Assembly (NCBI RefSeq): GCF_036785885.1
Contig: NC_092329.1
Coordinates: 4,898,001 to 4,962,000, forward strand
Direction of reading: 5' to 3'
Source: Coffea arabica
Lineage: Eukaryota > Streptophyta > Magnoliopsida > Gentianales > Rubiaceae
DNA: 64,000 bases
The notes beneath the pieces are model-generated. The model was given only the letters and a program-made list of their open reading frames with translations, did no database searches and was not told where the DNA came from. Below, one piece after another: positions 12,248 through 24,056 of this stretch; the stretch's first letter is position 1, and each line of letters starts with the position of its first letter. A program made the position numbers and the translations under genes.

Positions 12248-12742
12248 TCATGATCTAACAAAGAAGACAACACATTTCTCAAACTCTAAGATGTCCTTCC
12301 CATACAACAGGATCGTCACGACACTATTGTAAGAATCAGAGACTGACGTACGAAATAAAAGGGCATTATCTTTTTTCTCAATATCTACGCCAACCTTTTG
12401 GAGTTGATCCAAAATTCTATTGAATGTATTCATGTGATTTATGAGACTGCCACCCTTCTCCATCTTTAGTGTATAAAGTTGTCGCTTCAGATGCAACTTA
12501 TTGGATAAGCGTTTAGCCAGATAAAGCTTTTTCAATTTTTTCCAGAGGTTTGCTGTAGAATCTTCCTCATCTATCACATTATTTATAATGTTGTCCGCCA
12601 CATAAAGTCGAATCGTGCTCGCACACCTTGCGTCCAACTCCTCAAACTCATTATTCTTCATGTTTTCTGATTTCTTGTTCTTTCCATTCAACGCTTTTGT
12701 CAAATCTTGTTCAATTAAATATCCTTCAGTCTTCTTTGCCAA
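12248..12742 (-). pseudogene. Copia gag (UBN2-type) fragment
   Basis: An open frame of 164 codons on the minus strand resembles the Copia gag (UBN2) domain: an alternating charged N-terminus, then a stretch typical of capsid-like gag (LWKKLKKLY, then QLYTLKME and NTFNRILDQL). It ends where the hAT element at 11955-12239 interrupts it. Beyond that element the gag/zinc-knuckle region continues in broken form (CFGCHEFDHIERYCPH near 11,780-11,830). It would form particle structural protein; it cannot move the element alone. Confidence 0.7.
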
Positions 12743-12869
12743 AGAGTGAAATTTGTAGTTTCATTAAACAGTTGAATTGAAAACTGTATAGTTCCAAATC
12801 CCATGGTATACCACCACCCACTCAATTTCAAATAATTAACCAAAATCCTAATGGAGCTGTGATACCACT

Positions 12870-13361
12870 TGTTAGGATATCAGACCAACTATTTGAAAAA
12901 GAAAAGACCAACAATTTAATAGAAAATAATATCTAGCACAAATGATGAACAACGCACAAGAATTAACGTAGTTCGGTTTAATCACCAAGCCTATGTCCAC
13001 GGAGAGAAAAACTTGTTTTTACTATGAGAGAAAAAATATCACAAAATTACAACTTGATAACCACAACTCTTATATAACCCTCTCATCCACTAAGAACTAT
13101 CTCACTCCTTTTTTGTATTTTTTTGTAGTATGTCAATCTACCTATTTATAAAGAACATTATTTGGCCAAAAAATCAAATAACAATTGGAACCCAATACTA
13201 ATTCCTAGACTTATACAAAATAGGAAATAACATCTAAATCCAAAATCAAATAGGAGTTTTCTTGACTACTACTTCAAGTAATTAAATCCAATTAGGAAAC
13301 TAGTTACTTCCCACACCAAATAGGGATCTTGACTAAAAGAAATTAAACCAATTTTCTAACA
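12870..13361 (-). repeat. 5' LTR of the short Copia element
   Basis: Termini are TGTTAGG...TTCTAACA on the plus strand, next to the primer-binding site at about 12853-12867. It has clearly diverged from its partner, so the insertion is not recent. Confidence 0.85.
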
Positions 13362-13499
13362 GTCTTCTCTTTTCAAATTATATTGGTCAAGCTTGAACTT
13401 CATACTCCCAACATAGGCAAGGCCAAATTTGACCGAGATTTATTGACAGATGTCGAACTTGTGCAATAATAAATACTTACTCAATTAAAATACAAATTT

Positions 13500-14308
13500 T
13501 GTATATAGCGGTTCTCTCATTCTTGAATTGTATCACGTTAAAGCAGAAATTGTAGCTGAAGACTCGAATCTGTTGCAACTAATGGAGAATTAAACTCTGC
13601 AGCTACTAAAGAACTGAAAAATCACTTGTACAGGTTGCTTCTATAACTCAATTCCTGTGAGCTTCCCTAGTTTTTTCCTTCAAACATTAGAGGCATCTTA
13701 GTGTGACTTGACATCTAGCTATGTTTTTCTTTGGTTCGGCGGGTTTCTCAAGTGACCATAAAAAATGTTACTCATGTAATTGCTAAACAACGAAAGAGTC
13801 CTGACTCCAGTGTTTACTTTTTGTCCTGTGACATCCTTAACACAGACGTTGCATTCTTCGAGCCGGATAATTCCAAGTCTAGACTTTTTCATGAGAACAC
13901 AGGAGGGCCTGAATGTTTAGTGTTTGGAATGCATGAAAAAATTATTAGAGTATAGCATAGAAGCTGAGATCAAGACCCGCTGTAAGACGCCGTCTGTGAA
14001 ACATGTGTTGGATGAAATTCACGGCTTTGAATGAACAATATATGCAGTTGATCGTTGGATAAGGGTAACAAAATCTACCAAGGTGTCCTGGAAATTTTTA
14101 TTGACTTGCACAATTGATTATGAAATTAACGAGTCTCCAATGATCATCAAATCAAAAGACAGACATATGCAACTATCAATTTCAACTTGGTTCTAACGAA
14201 TGCTGAAAAGAGGACAATCTATGCATGTGACACGTCGTACAACGATAAGAAATTTTTGAACATAGGAACAACCATAAATGAAGGCTAAAGACTAAGACCA
14301 TAAATGAT
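13500..14308 (+). pseudogene. Unrecognised gene fragment, copy 1
   Basis: I do not recognise the family. This stretch is duplicated at about 15418-16230. An exon-like segment ends in NHLYR before a donor-like GTTGCT (about 13,634). A second exon-like segment reads QRKSPDSSVYFLSCDILNTD from about 13,788 and runs on to GMHEKII. Relative to copy 2 it has lost two bases near 13,947 (ATTATTAGAG for ATTATTACAGAG), which throws the frame into a stop. It is probably a broken gene piece. Confidence 0.5.
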
Positions 14309-15083
14309 TAGGGATGGCAACGGGGCGGGGGACCCCTCCCCCACCACCCGCCCCGTTGCCTATTAATTCCCCCCGACCCCCGCCCCGTCCCCCGCCTCCC
14401 ACTCCCCCCGCCCCGCCCCCCGCTTCCCCCGCGGGGGCACCCGCGGGGTTAATAAAATTTTATTATTGTTAAATTTTAATAAATAATCAAGTATTAAAAT
14501 ATCAACACATCATCAAGTTATTATTTATTGTAATTTTACAATTGAAACTCATAAAAACAATCAAACAAAAGTTATTTGAATACAATCCAACATGATGAAA
14601 TAAATACAACTAAAATAGTCAAGTTTTCACTTTTGGTACAAATACAATCACTAATTCATTATTGTGTTTGTGCTTTTTTTTTTAAAAAAAGTGTTATTCT
14701 ATTAAGTGTAATTAGAAATTTAGTATAAATGTATTAGTAAATTTAGTATAACTAATTAATAAATTCTATTAGTAGACATGTCTAATTATTCATATAATTG
14801 ATAATATCAATTATATTACATACACTAATATACATTATATAATACATCTAACTAATAATATCATTATCATAAGTTTATAACTAATTAAATTACATATTAT
14901 ATATATATTTATATATATATACTTTTTTTTTTGCGGGTGGCGGGGCGGGGGATGGGGCGGGGGTATACTCCCCCGCCCCGTTTCTAAACGGGGGGAAAAA
15001 ATTCCCCCCTGTCCCGCCCCAACCCCCGCCCCGATTGCCCCCCGCAGGGCGGTTGCCTGGGGGCGGGTGCATTGCCATCCCTA
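14309..15083. mobile_element. Non-autonomous hAT-like element, copy 2
   Basis: Termini are TAGGGATGGCAACGGGG and the inverse ...ATTGCCATCCCTA, with perfect 8-bp target duplications TAAATGAT (14301-14308 and 15084-15091). It has G/C-rich ends around an AT-rich core with the same internal sequence as the element at 2751-3374. It carries no transposase. It lies between the two copies of the unrecognised gene fragment. Confidence 0.88.
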
Positions 15084-15369
15084 TAAATGATGACTAAAGA
15101 CTGTTAACTTTATTGATGGAACTTTGTGATCAATGGCTCGATTTCTTGACCTTTGACATTTGCGTATAGGATCAATGCGAGAATTATACAACAGAAAGTA
15201 ACAACAAATGGACACATTGATAAGTTACGTGCAAACAGCCTTGTCTGTTGTATTGTCTTCATAATCCAATAATGCAGCTTCAGTGTTACAAAAATTTCTT
15301 CCTTTAACTTGTTATGTTCGTTATAGCGACCTGCTAAATGTAACTGTGTTAGCAGTGGACATGCAGTAC

Positions 15370-16230
15370 AGTTGAAATTTTTTGCAAATTGCTTTATATC
15401 CTGCTATCCTCCCGGTTCCCTCATTCTTGAATTGTACTACGTTAAAGCGGAAATTGCAGCAGAAGAGAAATTACTCGAATCTGTTGCAACTAATGGAGAA
15501 TTAAACTCTGCAGCTACTAAAGAACTGAAAAATCACTTGTACAGGTTGCTTCTATAACTCAACTCCTGTGAGCTCCCCATGTTTTTTCCTTCGAACATTA
15601 GAGGCATCTTGGTGTGACTTGACATCTAGCTATGTTTTTCTCTGGTTTGGCGGGTTTCTGAAGTCACCATCAAGCATGTTACTCTTGCAATTGCCAAACA
15701 ACGAAAGAGTCCTGACTCCAGTGTTTACTTTCTGTCCTGTGACATCCTTAACACAGACGTTGCATTCTTCGAGCAGGATAATTCCAAGTCAAGACTTATC
15801 CATGAGAACACAGGAGGGCCTGAATGTTTAGTGCTTGGAATGCATGAAAAAATTATTACAGAGTATAGCATAGAAGCTGAGATCAAGACCCGCTGTAAGA
15901 CGCCATCCGTGAAACTTGTGTTGGATGAAATTTCATGGCTTTGAATGAACAATATCTGCAGTTGATCGTTGGATAAGGGTTGCAAAATCTACCAAGGTGT
16001 CCTGGAAAATTTTATGAACTTGCATAATTGATTATGAAATTAACGGGTCTCCAATGATCATCAAATCAAAAGACAGACATATGCAACGATCAATTTCAAC
16101 TTGGTCCTAGCGAATGTTGAAAAGAGGATAATCTATACATGTGACACTCGTTGTACAACGTACAACGAGAGAAATTTTTGAACATGGGAACAACCATAAA
16201 TGAAGACTAAAGACTAATACCATAAATGAA
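15370..16230 (+). pseudogene. Unrecognised gene fragment, copy 2 (more intact)
   Basis: Homologous to 13500-14300. The first exon-like segment encodes ELYYVKAEIAAEEKLLE and ends NHLYR at a donor-like GTTGCT (about 15,545). The second, from about 15,665, reads VTIKHVTLAIAKQRKSPDSS through GMHEKIITEYSIEAEIKTR to LVLDEIS and a stop near 15,940. Codon-level conservation between the two copies suggests a real former coding sequence. No start, full gene or family can be assigned from sequence reading. It could be a captured or truncated host gene. Confidence 0.5.
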
Positions 16231-16971
16231 GACTAAAGACTAAGGAGGTTGCGTTTTAGACTCACTAATCCGGCTTAGTCAAAGACAAAGGGAATCAACT
16301 TATCCTCTAAATCAATGATAACCCAATAAATGAAAAGGGATTTACTAAAACCAGCGTCACTCTATAGTGACAGCTGGGGAAATCGTCTTCTATCCTTATC
16401 TGCTATAAATTTATTGATTTCAGATGGGGTATTGCAGCAATTAAATTAACAATGCTGCAGTTTTGTATTTGGGTTAAGTTCGGTTCATATATAATGATGT
16501 ACATTAACTTTATTCCAGCAACTGAGACTCTTATAATATGGAGATCAAAGGCAATCTTTTAATTTGCTCACAGCTTCGGAATGAATTCATATCACAATAT
16601 TAATGTGACAATAACCCGAGTGACATTCAACCACCCAGGACCGATATATCGATTACGACTTGGAACCTAACCATTAATAAATACATACTGCCTTGAGACG
16701 TTAATGATTGCAGCCTGTAATTTCTTTTGTACTCATTTTTTTGGTTTTTAGGTGTAGCAATTGATTCCTTAAAAAAAAAAAAAAAAGGGTGTAGCAATTT
16801 ATGGGAAAGCATTGTCTAAAGCTTACAAATTCTTTCTTTTTCCCTTTTTTTTTTTTTTTTATTTAACACTCCGCATGTGTAAGTGATGAATCCTACTCGA
16901 GTAGCTGTCACATAAGTTGATATGACAATTGAAAAGCCCTACAAACTCCTTCCCACCTCCCAAACAAAAAA
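16231..16971. other. Intergenic, nothing recognised
   Basis: AT-rich sequence with homopolymer runs (A run at about 16,770, T run at about 16,845). No conserved frame or element ends seen. Confidence 0.4.
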
Positions 16972-17858
16972 GGGTAATTTCACAAACCTCCCATGTATGA
17001 GGTTTGCCTTAATATCACTTAGTACCCTCATGGTTTTCAAAATATCTCTTACCTCCCCTTGATTGATATGTCTTGTAACATTGTCACCCCTTGTGCATTA
17101 AAACATTCATAGATAAGGAGAGATAATAATTTATTTTCATTTGTACCTTTTTGTTATCCTTTATATAAATATTAAAATAAACCTAATAAGTAAAAGACAA
17201 ATTGAAAGAGATGTAAGTGCAATAAAAAGAAGTTGCAGCAAATAAGTAATGTTATAACTTTGCAATGACAAATCATCTAACTCTAGGATTATAAAGACAA
17301 CAAGATAACAAAATAAAAAACACGAGTTCAATGGCAAAAGAAGCAATTTAAAGAGGAAATTAGTAGAAGATATTATTGCAAATCATAACAAGTTCTAATA
17401 TTAAAGACACTTTATAATTCACCAACAGCATTTAATATAAAAAATTGATATTATTAATTACAATAAGAAGACGACAATTAGGATTTTGAAAGCGAAAGAA
17501 ATCCAAATAAGTTATATTTGCTTCTAATGTCCATTTGATGTGCTTTTGATGTATTAGGTAATAGTAATGATAGATGTTCCCTATCTTTTATTACTATAAG
17601 ATAAAAAAAGTCACAATTACAAATGATAATTTTGTTAATTATTGTCCTGATATTTTTACTTTCCAAATTCTTTTTTTTTTGTGCAAATTTTAGTCAATCA
17701 ATTAAGGATTTCCAGAAGGGTAATATTGTCCATTTATTACCCATGATAGAGAAATCTTGTCTTGTTAATTTAACAGGGGAGGTAAAAGAGATTTTTGAAA
17801 CTATAAGGTGCTAACTGATACTAAGACAAATCTGAGGAGAGGTTTGTGAAATTATTCC
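16972..17858. mobile_element. Foldback (TIR) element
   Basis: The left end GGGTAATTTCACAAACCTCCC is mirrored at the right end by GGAGAGGTTTGTGAAATTATTCC. The following inner segments are also complementary (TTACCTCCCCTTGATT near 17,050 against GGGGAGGTAAAAGAG near 17,775). It is AT-rich and non-coding, and related in terminal motif to 3532-4608. No convincing target duplication was found. Confidence 0.6.
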
Positions 17859-19430
17859 AAAAAAATGGGCAATGAATAATAAAAAGAAATCGTAGAATTA
17901 GCTATACTGAAAAACAACTTTAAGCCAATTAAGAATAATACATAGAAAATTGGTGTTGTATTCTCATTGGTTGGATGAAAAGAGGAGGTCATGCATAGTA
18001 CCAACAACATTTGAGGAGAAATTTGAATTTATTCCTTTCGCGGATAAACTCTTAAATCTTAATTTTTTTTTGTAATGTAGACAAGAAGAAACTGTCAAGT
18101 TGTAAAACTCATGCTCTGCGCTCTAGTAAGATTTTTTTTTTGGCAAGTGTAAGGATTTGAATCAAAGATTTTCTGCATACAATCCCTCCTATTTTACCAC
18201 CTGATCTAACATTCCCCTACACTCTAATAAGAGTTAATTTCTAATAAACAACTTGTTTTCAATAATGTGAATTTACTTAATTGTATTGAAATCTCATATG
18301 ATTTTTATCATGTAATACTAAAACAGCAAGACTCCAGTATTGTCAATGCCAAGCTATAATTTGCACCAACGGAAGAGGCCAAAGGTGTCAAAGTTCCATA
18401 AAAGAAGGACTAATATGAGTCAGATAAAAAATTAAGGGACTAAATGTGAAATGCGTAAAAGCTGAAAAACTTACTACAAGTGACGAACTGAAAGACATGC
18501 TACTGGGAAGAGTTTAACAAAACTGTGTCGTTCGACAATTGAATCTTTTCAAAAGCCGCCGCTGTAGCCGTGGATTCTTTTTCTACTCCTTTTTACCTGT
18601 GACCTTTCGGAAATTAGAGGTGTGAATTGTAACAAGGGAAACTGAAGCTGGTGGGGCTATTAGAAATTGCGCCATCTTTTGACCGAAATGCCTTCATTTC
18701 TGTTTGATTTATTTTGGATCCTGTCTTTCTATTCCTTGGACTTTTTTTAATCTAATTTTTATGTGAATATCAGCTAGTGGATGACAATCTTGATTTTTTT
18801 TTTTTGGCCCCATTCCTTTTGTTTGGCGCTGGGCGCATCTGGAATCTCAAACGCTTATAAACTAACAACCTAATTTTTGTCCTTGTACAGGGTTCCAAAT
18901 ATACCAAAATTTAGTATAGAATTGGCTACAATTCCAGGCTATAGTACAGATACCTAAATAAACTTGAAAATTTTATCTGGAAAAGGGTTTGCTAATAGAA
19001 AAGGTGAATCTCCATTGGACATAGATAGCACGGTCCATGTGGCTTCTAGTGCTCGTTTTGCGACTATAACTTGATTTAGTTGCTTACACCTTTTTTTTTT
19101 TTTTTTTTTGGGTAATTGAAGATGCATTCAAAGGAAAATAAAGCAGTCTACAATATGAGATTAGTTTAGTACAGTCATCCTTGGTGTCGTAACACCTTGG
19201 AATCATGCTTAACATTTTTCCAATGTGAAATTAAATCACTTTGGTTTGGTTGTTTCTGAAGTTTGTGTGAACCAGAAGAAATTGATCAAAGCCAATTTAA
19301 CTTGTGTTCTGATTCTTCACTCCAAAATTTTGGTTGCCATGCAGTTTTATTCTTTTAAAACAAAAAAATTCATGTTTTTAATCTCTTTTTATTCCAAATC
19401 CCTATCACCAACACAAATTACCAAATATAA
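17859..19430. other. Intergenic, nothing recognised
   Basis: AT-rich DNA with T-runs (about 18,790 and 19,090). No gene, repeat terminus or patatin relic found. Confidence 0.4.
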
Positions 19431-19431
19431 T

Positions 19432-19514
19432 TAGAATCCATCAATTAATGCAATATTTGGTAAAATAAAAGAGAAAAATAATCATAAAATTAATGATAAA
19501 AATACAACCTATCA
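19432..19514 (+). repeat. End fragment of the solo-LTR family
   Basis: About 80 bases align with the last part of the LTR at 4609-6045 (TAGAATCCATCAATTAAT ... ACAACCTATCA). The rest of the LTR is absent, so this is a truncated relic. Confidence 0.55.
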
Positions 19515-19720
19515 AGAAGAAACAAGAAGGACTCATTTATTAGGTTTGGCATTTATTAACCTTGAATGCCCTACAACTTTGAGATAATTTTATTTTGACC
19601 CTTTATTGTTTTAATAAAGTATAATATTGACCCATTATATTTTCCAAATTATATTGTTTACCTATAACTTTTAAAAGTTTTTCAATAGAGTTCTTTTGGA
19701 CTAAATCTAAACTCATCAAA

Positions 19721-20803
19721 TCTTACATATATAAAGCACGAATAGCTGTGAACAGTGTTTGGTGGACCGGTTATGCCGTGATTTGTGTGAGCTTGAGGGG
19801 CATTTTGGTCTTTTGCTGATGGGTGGCATTGGTTTTTCTGGAATTTTATGATTCTTGGTTGCATGATTTCTTGGTTGCATGCTATTGGGGCAGCTTGGCG
19901 ACACGTTGATGCAGACAAGGCTTGGTCTCTTGCCATGCGGGCTCCGGTTCTGCTTGGTCTTTTGGAAGTTAATAATTTCTGCTGGCTAGTGGGCGGTGGG
20001 CGGTCAGTAGTTTTCTTTCTTCTCTTTTAGCTATCTTCTTCTTCTTAGTTTTCTTTGGCAGCTTCAGAAATGACTTGTAAAATTTTCTTTTGCTTTTGAA
20101 GTGATTCACTGTTTAGTTGGCTTTGCTGGAACCTTTCTTCTCTTTTAGCTTTCTTCTTCTTTTTAGTTTTCGTTGGTAGCTTCAGAAATGACTTGAAAAG
20201 TTTTCTTTTGCTTTTCAAGTAATTCGCTGTTTAATTAGCTTTCTTGGAAATTCGCTTCTGTCGGTGTGGTCCTCTTGTATAATTCACTTCAGACGTGTGT
20301 TTGGTTTCCCAATCTCTTGTATAATTGTAGTTGCTTTGGCTGCATTGGTGAGTAGGCGGTGGATAGTGTCCGCAGCAGTCTCTGGTTTTGTAGGGTGATG
20401 TCTTTACTTTCTCACCTAATTGATCTTCTGAGCAAGCTGTGTTTGGTGGGCCGGTTATACTGTGATTTTTGTGAACTTGAGGGGTATTTTGGTCTTTTGG
20501 CATTGGACGGCAATGGTTTGATGGAAATTCACTTCTGTCCGCGTGGGCCTCTTGGATGGAAACATTTTGGCGGTCAGCAATTTCCTCTCATTCTGTTCTT
20601 GGTTATGTGCTGAATCCAGTGCGTAACGCTTCAGAGTTTTGGGAGCTGTTACTTTTTCTTTTCTTCGCCTTCTTTACCCGGTGTGTTTTTCCCGTTCCTC
20701 ATTCTTCTTCTTAGCTTTTCTCTGGCCAGTGTTTTTTCCTTCCCTTGTTTTCCTATTACCGGTCCTACCTACCTGACGCATAGCGTCAGGGCAGAATACC
20801 TAG
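19721..20803 (+). mobile_element. Non-autonomous Helitron
   Basis: It begins TCTTACATATATAAAGC directly after an A and ends with a hairpin (CTGACGC-ATA-GCGTCAG) followed by GGCAGAATACCTAG, directly before a T. These are the Helitron hallmarks: 5' TC, 3' hairpin then CTRR, insertion between A and T without target duplication. It encodes no Rep/helicase. The interior has repeated modules (for example two TTTCTTCTCTTTTAGC-type blocks and two GGTTATxCTGTGATTT blocks) shared with the larger minus-strand Helitron at 37959-41205. Confidence 0.85.
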
Positions 20804-21457
20804 TATGTATATAACATTGTAAACCACCAACATGAGAGGAATTTTTATATATGATTTGTATTATATATGTGACATATTTATGACGTCATCCGATTCGACC
20901 CTGATCGAATCCGGTTGAATCCATTGACCCCTGACCCCATAACTCGATCGAGTCAATGTCTGGTCCGAGTCTGAAAACATATAGTCTTTTTGCCGCCAAA
21001 GAGATCAAGGACTTCTACCTTGATGACCCTTGCCCCAAAATCTTTCCCCAAGCAAGGTAAATTACCGTCTAAAAATTAATATATAGTATTAGGTGTACAT
21101 TCAATAAAAGAACTTCGTTGTATACTGTTTTCCAACATAATTTTAAGTATCCTAACACAACCACTACAAATTAGTAATTCTATTTCCATTCATAATATAC
21201 TCCTACTATGTATCGGTTGTACATTCAAGTAAAGAATTTTTATGTATACTTTTTTCCAATATAATTGTGTGTGAGTGCACTACTCCAACTACTTCAATGA
21301 ACTAATTCTATTTCCAGTCATGATCAGACACGTGGCGCTACTAGATCAAGCTGAAAAATATTTACAGCAGTGTCAGGACCCAAATATGACGGAAAATATC
21401 TCCATGATCTGCTCAAGGAAAGTCTCGGGGAGACCAAGTGGCATGAAACTCTATCAC

Positions 21458-21696
21458 TTGGATTAACTGTTTTTGGAGGTGTTTTTAAAAAATTTTACTA
21501 TAGCAGAGTTTTTATAATATATTTTAGGATATTTTTAGAAAATATTTTGGGATATTTAATAGTAGAAGAGTTTTTAGAATATATTTTGGAATATTTTTTT
21601 AATATTAAAAAAAATTTAGACTACTTTTTAGAGTAACTTTTAGGGTAATTTTAATAGTTTTTGAAAAATTAGTTTTTGAAAAATTCAGCAATCCAA
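21458..21696. mobile_element. MITE inserted in exon 3 of the broken patatin gene
   Basis: Ends TTGGATTAACTG and inverse CAGCAATCCAA interrupt the reading frame between HETLS and RDIKFIQPT. The interior consists of diverged repeats of a TTTTAGAATATATTTTGG-like unit. It is non-coding. Confidence 0.7.
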
Positions 21697-22451
21697 CCAG
21701 AGACATCAAATTTATCCAGCCCACAATCTTCTCCAGCTATGAGGTTGTTCTTGGTTAATCAAACCTTTCAATTTTTTACCATCATTTTCTCCTATATATG
21801 AAAACTCATTTTCTTGTTACACTTAAATGGTTCAGCTGAAACACCACCCAAGTCTAGATGCCTTTCTCGGAGACACATGCAAAGGAACTTCGGCTGCCCC
21901 TACTTATCTTCCTGCCCATCGTTTCGAAGTCCAAGATTCTGATGGCTGTGTTAGAAAATTTAACCTTATTGATGGTGGTGTCGCCGCCAATAATCCGGTA
22001 TCAATTCTCATCTTTCAGCTGCTATTTAATTCGATAAAAATGCACTGATTTAGCACAAGATCCATTAATCTGGTCACTAATTACTGTAAATATCCATTAA
22101 TTTAAATAATTTTTGCAGGCGTTAATTGCTATGAACCAAGTCACAAAAGAAGTTAGCCGGGGAAATTCTGACGTCTTCTCAATGAAACCACTTGAATATA
22201 ATCGCATCATAGTTTTATCACTGGGAACGGGTACCACTACCGCCAAAGGAGGAGGAAGGTACGATGCAGATGAAGCAGCCAAGTGGGGCATTGTGGGTTG
22301 GCTCACAAGTGATGGTTCAACTCCCCTTGTTGATGTATTCACCCAAGCAAGTTGTGATTTGGTCGATTTTCATCTTTCCACTGTTTTTCAAGCCCTTCAA
22401 TCAGAAGATAATTATTTAAGAATTCAGGTAGCTATCTGTGACTTAGGTTGC

Positions 22452-22587
22452 GTTTGGATTGCATTTTCCATGATTTTTCATGAAAAAATTACTGTAACAA
22501 TTTGATGTATGTGAGGAAAAAAAGGTAATTGGAAAATGTGATCACGGAAAACGATGTAATTTTCCGACGGAAAATCGCAGTCCAAAC
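22452..22587. mobile_element. 136-bp MITE in intron 5 of the broken patatin gene
   Basis: Terminal inverted repeats GTTTGGATTGCATTTTCC and GGAAAATCGCAGTCCAAAC frame a short non-coding interior. The TTGGAT-type ends resemble those of the MITE in exon 3 of the same gene. Confidence 0.7.
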
Positions 22588-23529
22588 AAGTCAATTATAT
22601 TTTCCTCATTTCTTTCTCATAACTAACACCTATTAAAATGAGAAAAGTCAGAGAAGCCGACATTTATTTTATTTTTTTCCCACGTGCATGTACAAGTAGA
22701 AGATCTTTAAACGATTCATGACTTTTTCTCCCCATATATCCGATTATGGATTTGGGGCAGGGATGGTCCTGAGCAGTTCACGGTCAAGATTTGGCCAAAA
22801 AAATTGTACGGTCCAGATCTTATCTTGTATCTCGTTTTTAATAACATGTGTGGGATTCACAAAATTTTGTTCTAAAATTATATGTTGTTGAAAGTAAGTT
22901 ATATCATGTACAAACAGAATTACGCCGTGTGGAAAATGCACATAACCTTCAGGTGCTTTGGTCCATCCAATTATGCATGCATGCAAGATGACACCTTTAC
23001 TGGCGAGTTGTCTTCGGTGGATATCGCGTCGGATGAAAATTTACAGAATCTCGTTAGGGTAGGTGAGGAATTGTTGAAGAAACCAGTTTCCAGGGTAAAT
23101 TTGCAGACTGGTGCTTTTGAACCTTTAAATAAGGGCACAAATGAAGACGCTCTAAAGAGGTATAATTATTATCTAGCTAATTAAAGCCCCTTTCTTTGGC
23201 TTACATTAAATTAACTTTGGGTTCTTAACCTCAAATCTAGTAAAATATGTATCTTAAGATATGGTTTTGGTTCATTGAAATTGAATTCATTTAGAAAATA
23301 AATGTTAAGATTTGATCATTTTAAAATTCACCTCCTTCAAATTCATAGATATATGGAACCAGAAAATTTACATCAAGGAGGGGAACTTTAACAATCCATA
23401 TTCAGTCCGAGAAACACTCGCAGAGTTCGACTCTTATTTGTAGGAAGAGACCTTGCCCGACTCATGTAGGGTTGCTGCAATGGTAAATCGTATTATTATA
23501 TATTCTCGTAGTATTCATCTTAGACTGAT

Positions 23530-23855
23530 ACTGGTTATGATAGCTGCATTTTGTGGCAGCATTTTCGTTACTTGTATCTTTCCAGGAGGTCTACACTAAC
23601 TTTGTGTGTCTAGAGACTGAACACAATTTTTGCAATGTGAAACTGCAGGAGAAACAAACACATCTTCTTGAATTTTAAATTAAACGAAAATAAAGTCAGA
23701 TAACAAGAGAAAATTTAGTAGAGAGCTTAAACCTGAAACTTGAAAGTTGACATCCACAGAAATTTGCACTTCACTTTATTCTTAAACAAAATAAATGATG
23801 CTTGGATACATTTATTTATTTAATGTGGAAGGAATGCTGGGGGAGAGTGTTTTAG
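23530..23855. repeat. Duplicated downstream flank of minus-strand patatin copies
   Basis: It aligns with 42745-43075, the DNA just downstream of the intact minus-strand patatin gene, and marks the downstream flank of the pseudogene that follows. Compared with that copy, the DNA between two A-rich runs is missing here (junction about 23,885), and in the intact gene that interval holds exon 7. Confidence 0.65.
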
Positions 23856-24056
23856 GATGAAAAAATTGAGATACGGACACGAGAAAAAAATTGTTTGTTA
23901 GACTAATTAATAATTTTTAGCGAAAAAAAAACTGTTTATGAAAATTGGAGCCTCAATTATATGACTGAAAGTACAATAACATTATTCGTGAGATAGTTTT
24001 TCTCCGTACCTTTTCAAACCTTCCCCATTTGTACCATCACTTTCTATCGTCTCAAC

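Larger units (their letters stand above)
10547..13361 (-). mobile_element. Short Copia-type LTR element with gag region only
   Basis: Two similar LTRs (10547-11042 and 12870-13361) are flanked by perfect 5-bp duplications GTCTT (10542-10546 and 13362-13366). On the minus strand the right-hand LTR is the 5' LTR: directly inside it reads TGGTATCACAGCTCC, a primer site of the initiator-methionine-tRNA type. AAGTGGAGATTTG before the other LTR is the polypurine tract. The interior is only 1.8 kb and encodes gag plus a degraded zinc-knuckle/protease-like stretch; integrase, reverse transcriptase and RNase H are absent. It is therefore non-autonomous. A 285-bp hAT element is nested at 11955-12239. 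Confidence 0.88.
20984..23159 (+). pseudogene. Broken patatin-like gene (exons 2-6)
   Basis: Exon 1 and the first half of exon 2, with the oxyanion hole and GXSXG, are missing. The remains are the exon 2 tail (20984-21056), exon 3 (21318-21743), exon 4 (21836-21997, with [11 protein letters not shown]), exon 5 (22119-22427) and exon 6 (22987-23159). Exon 3 contains an early stop and a 239-bp MITE. The exon 6 acceptor reads CAA instead of CAG. No exon 7 is recognisable. Exons 4 and 5 remain open and patatin-like, so decay began at the 5' end or is fairly recent. Without the catalytic serine no lipase activity is possible. Confidence 0.88.
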
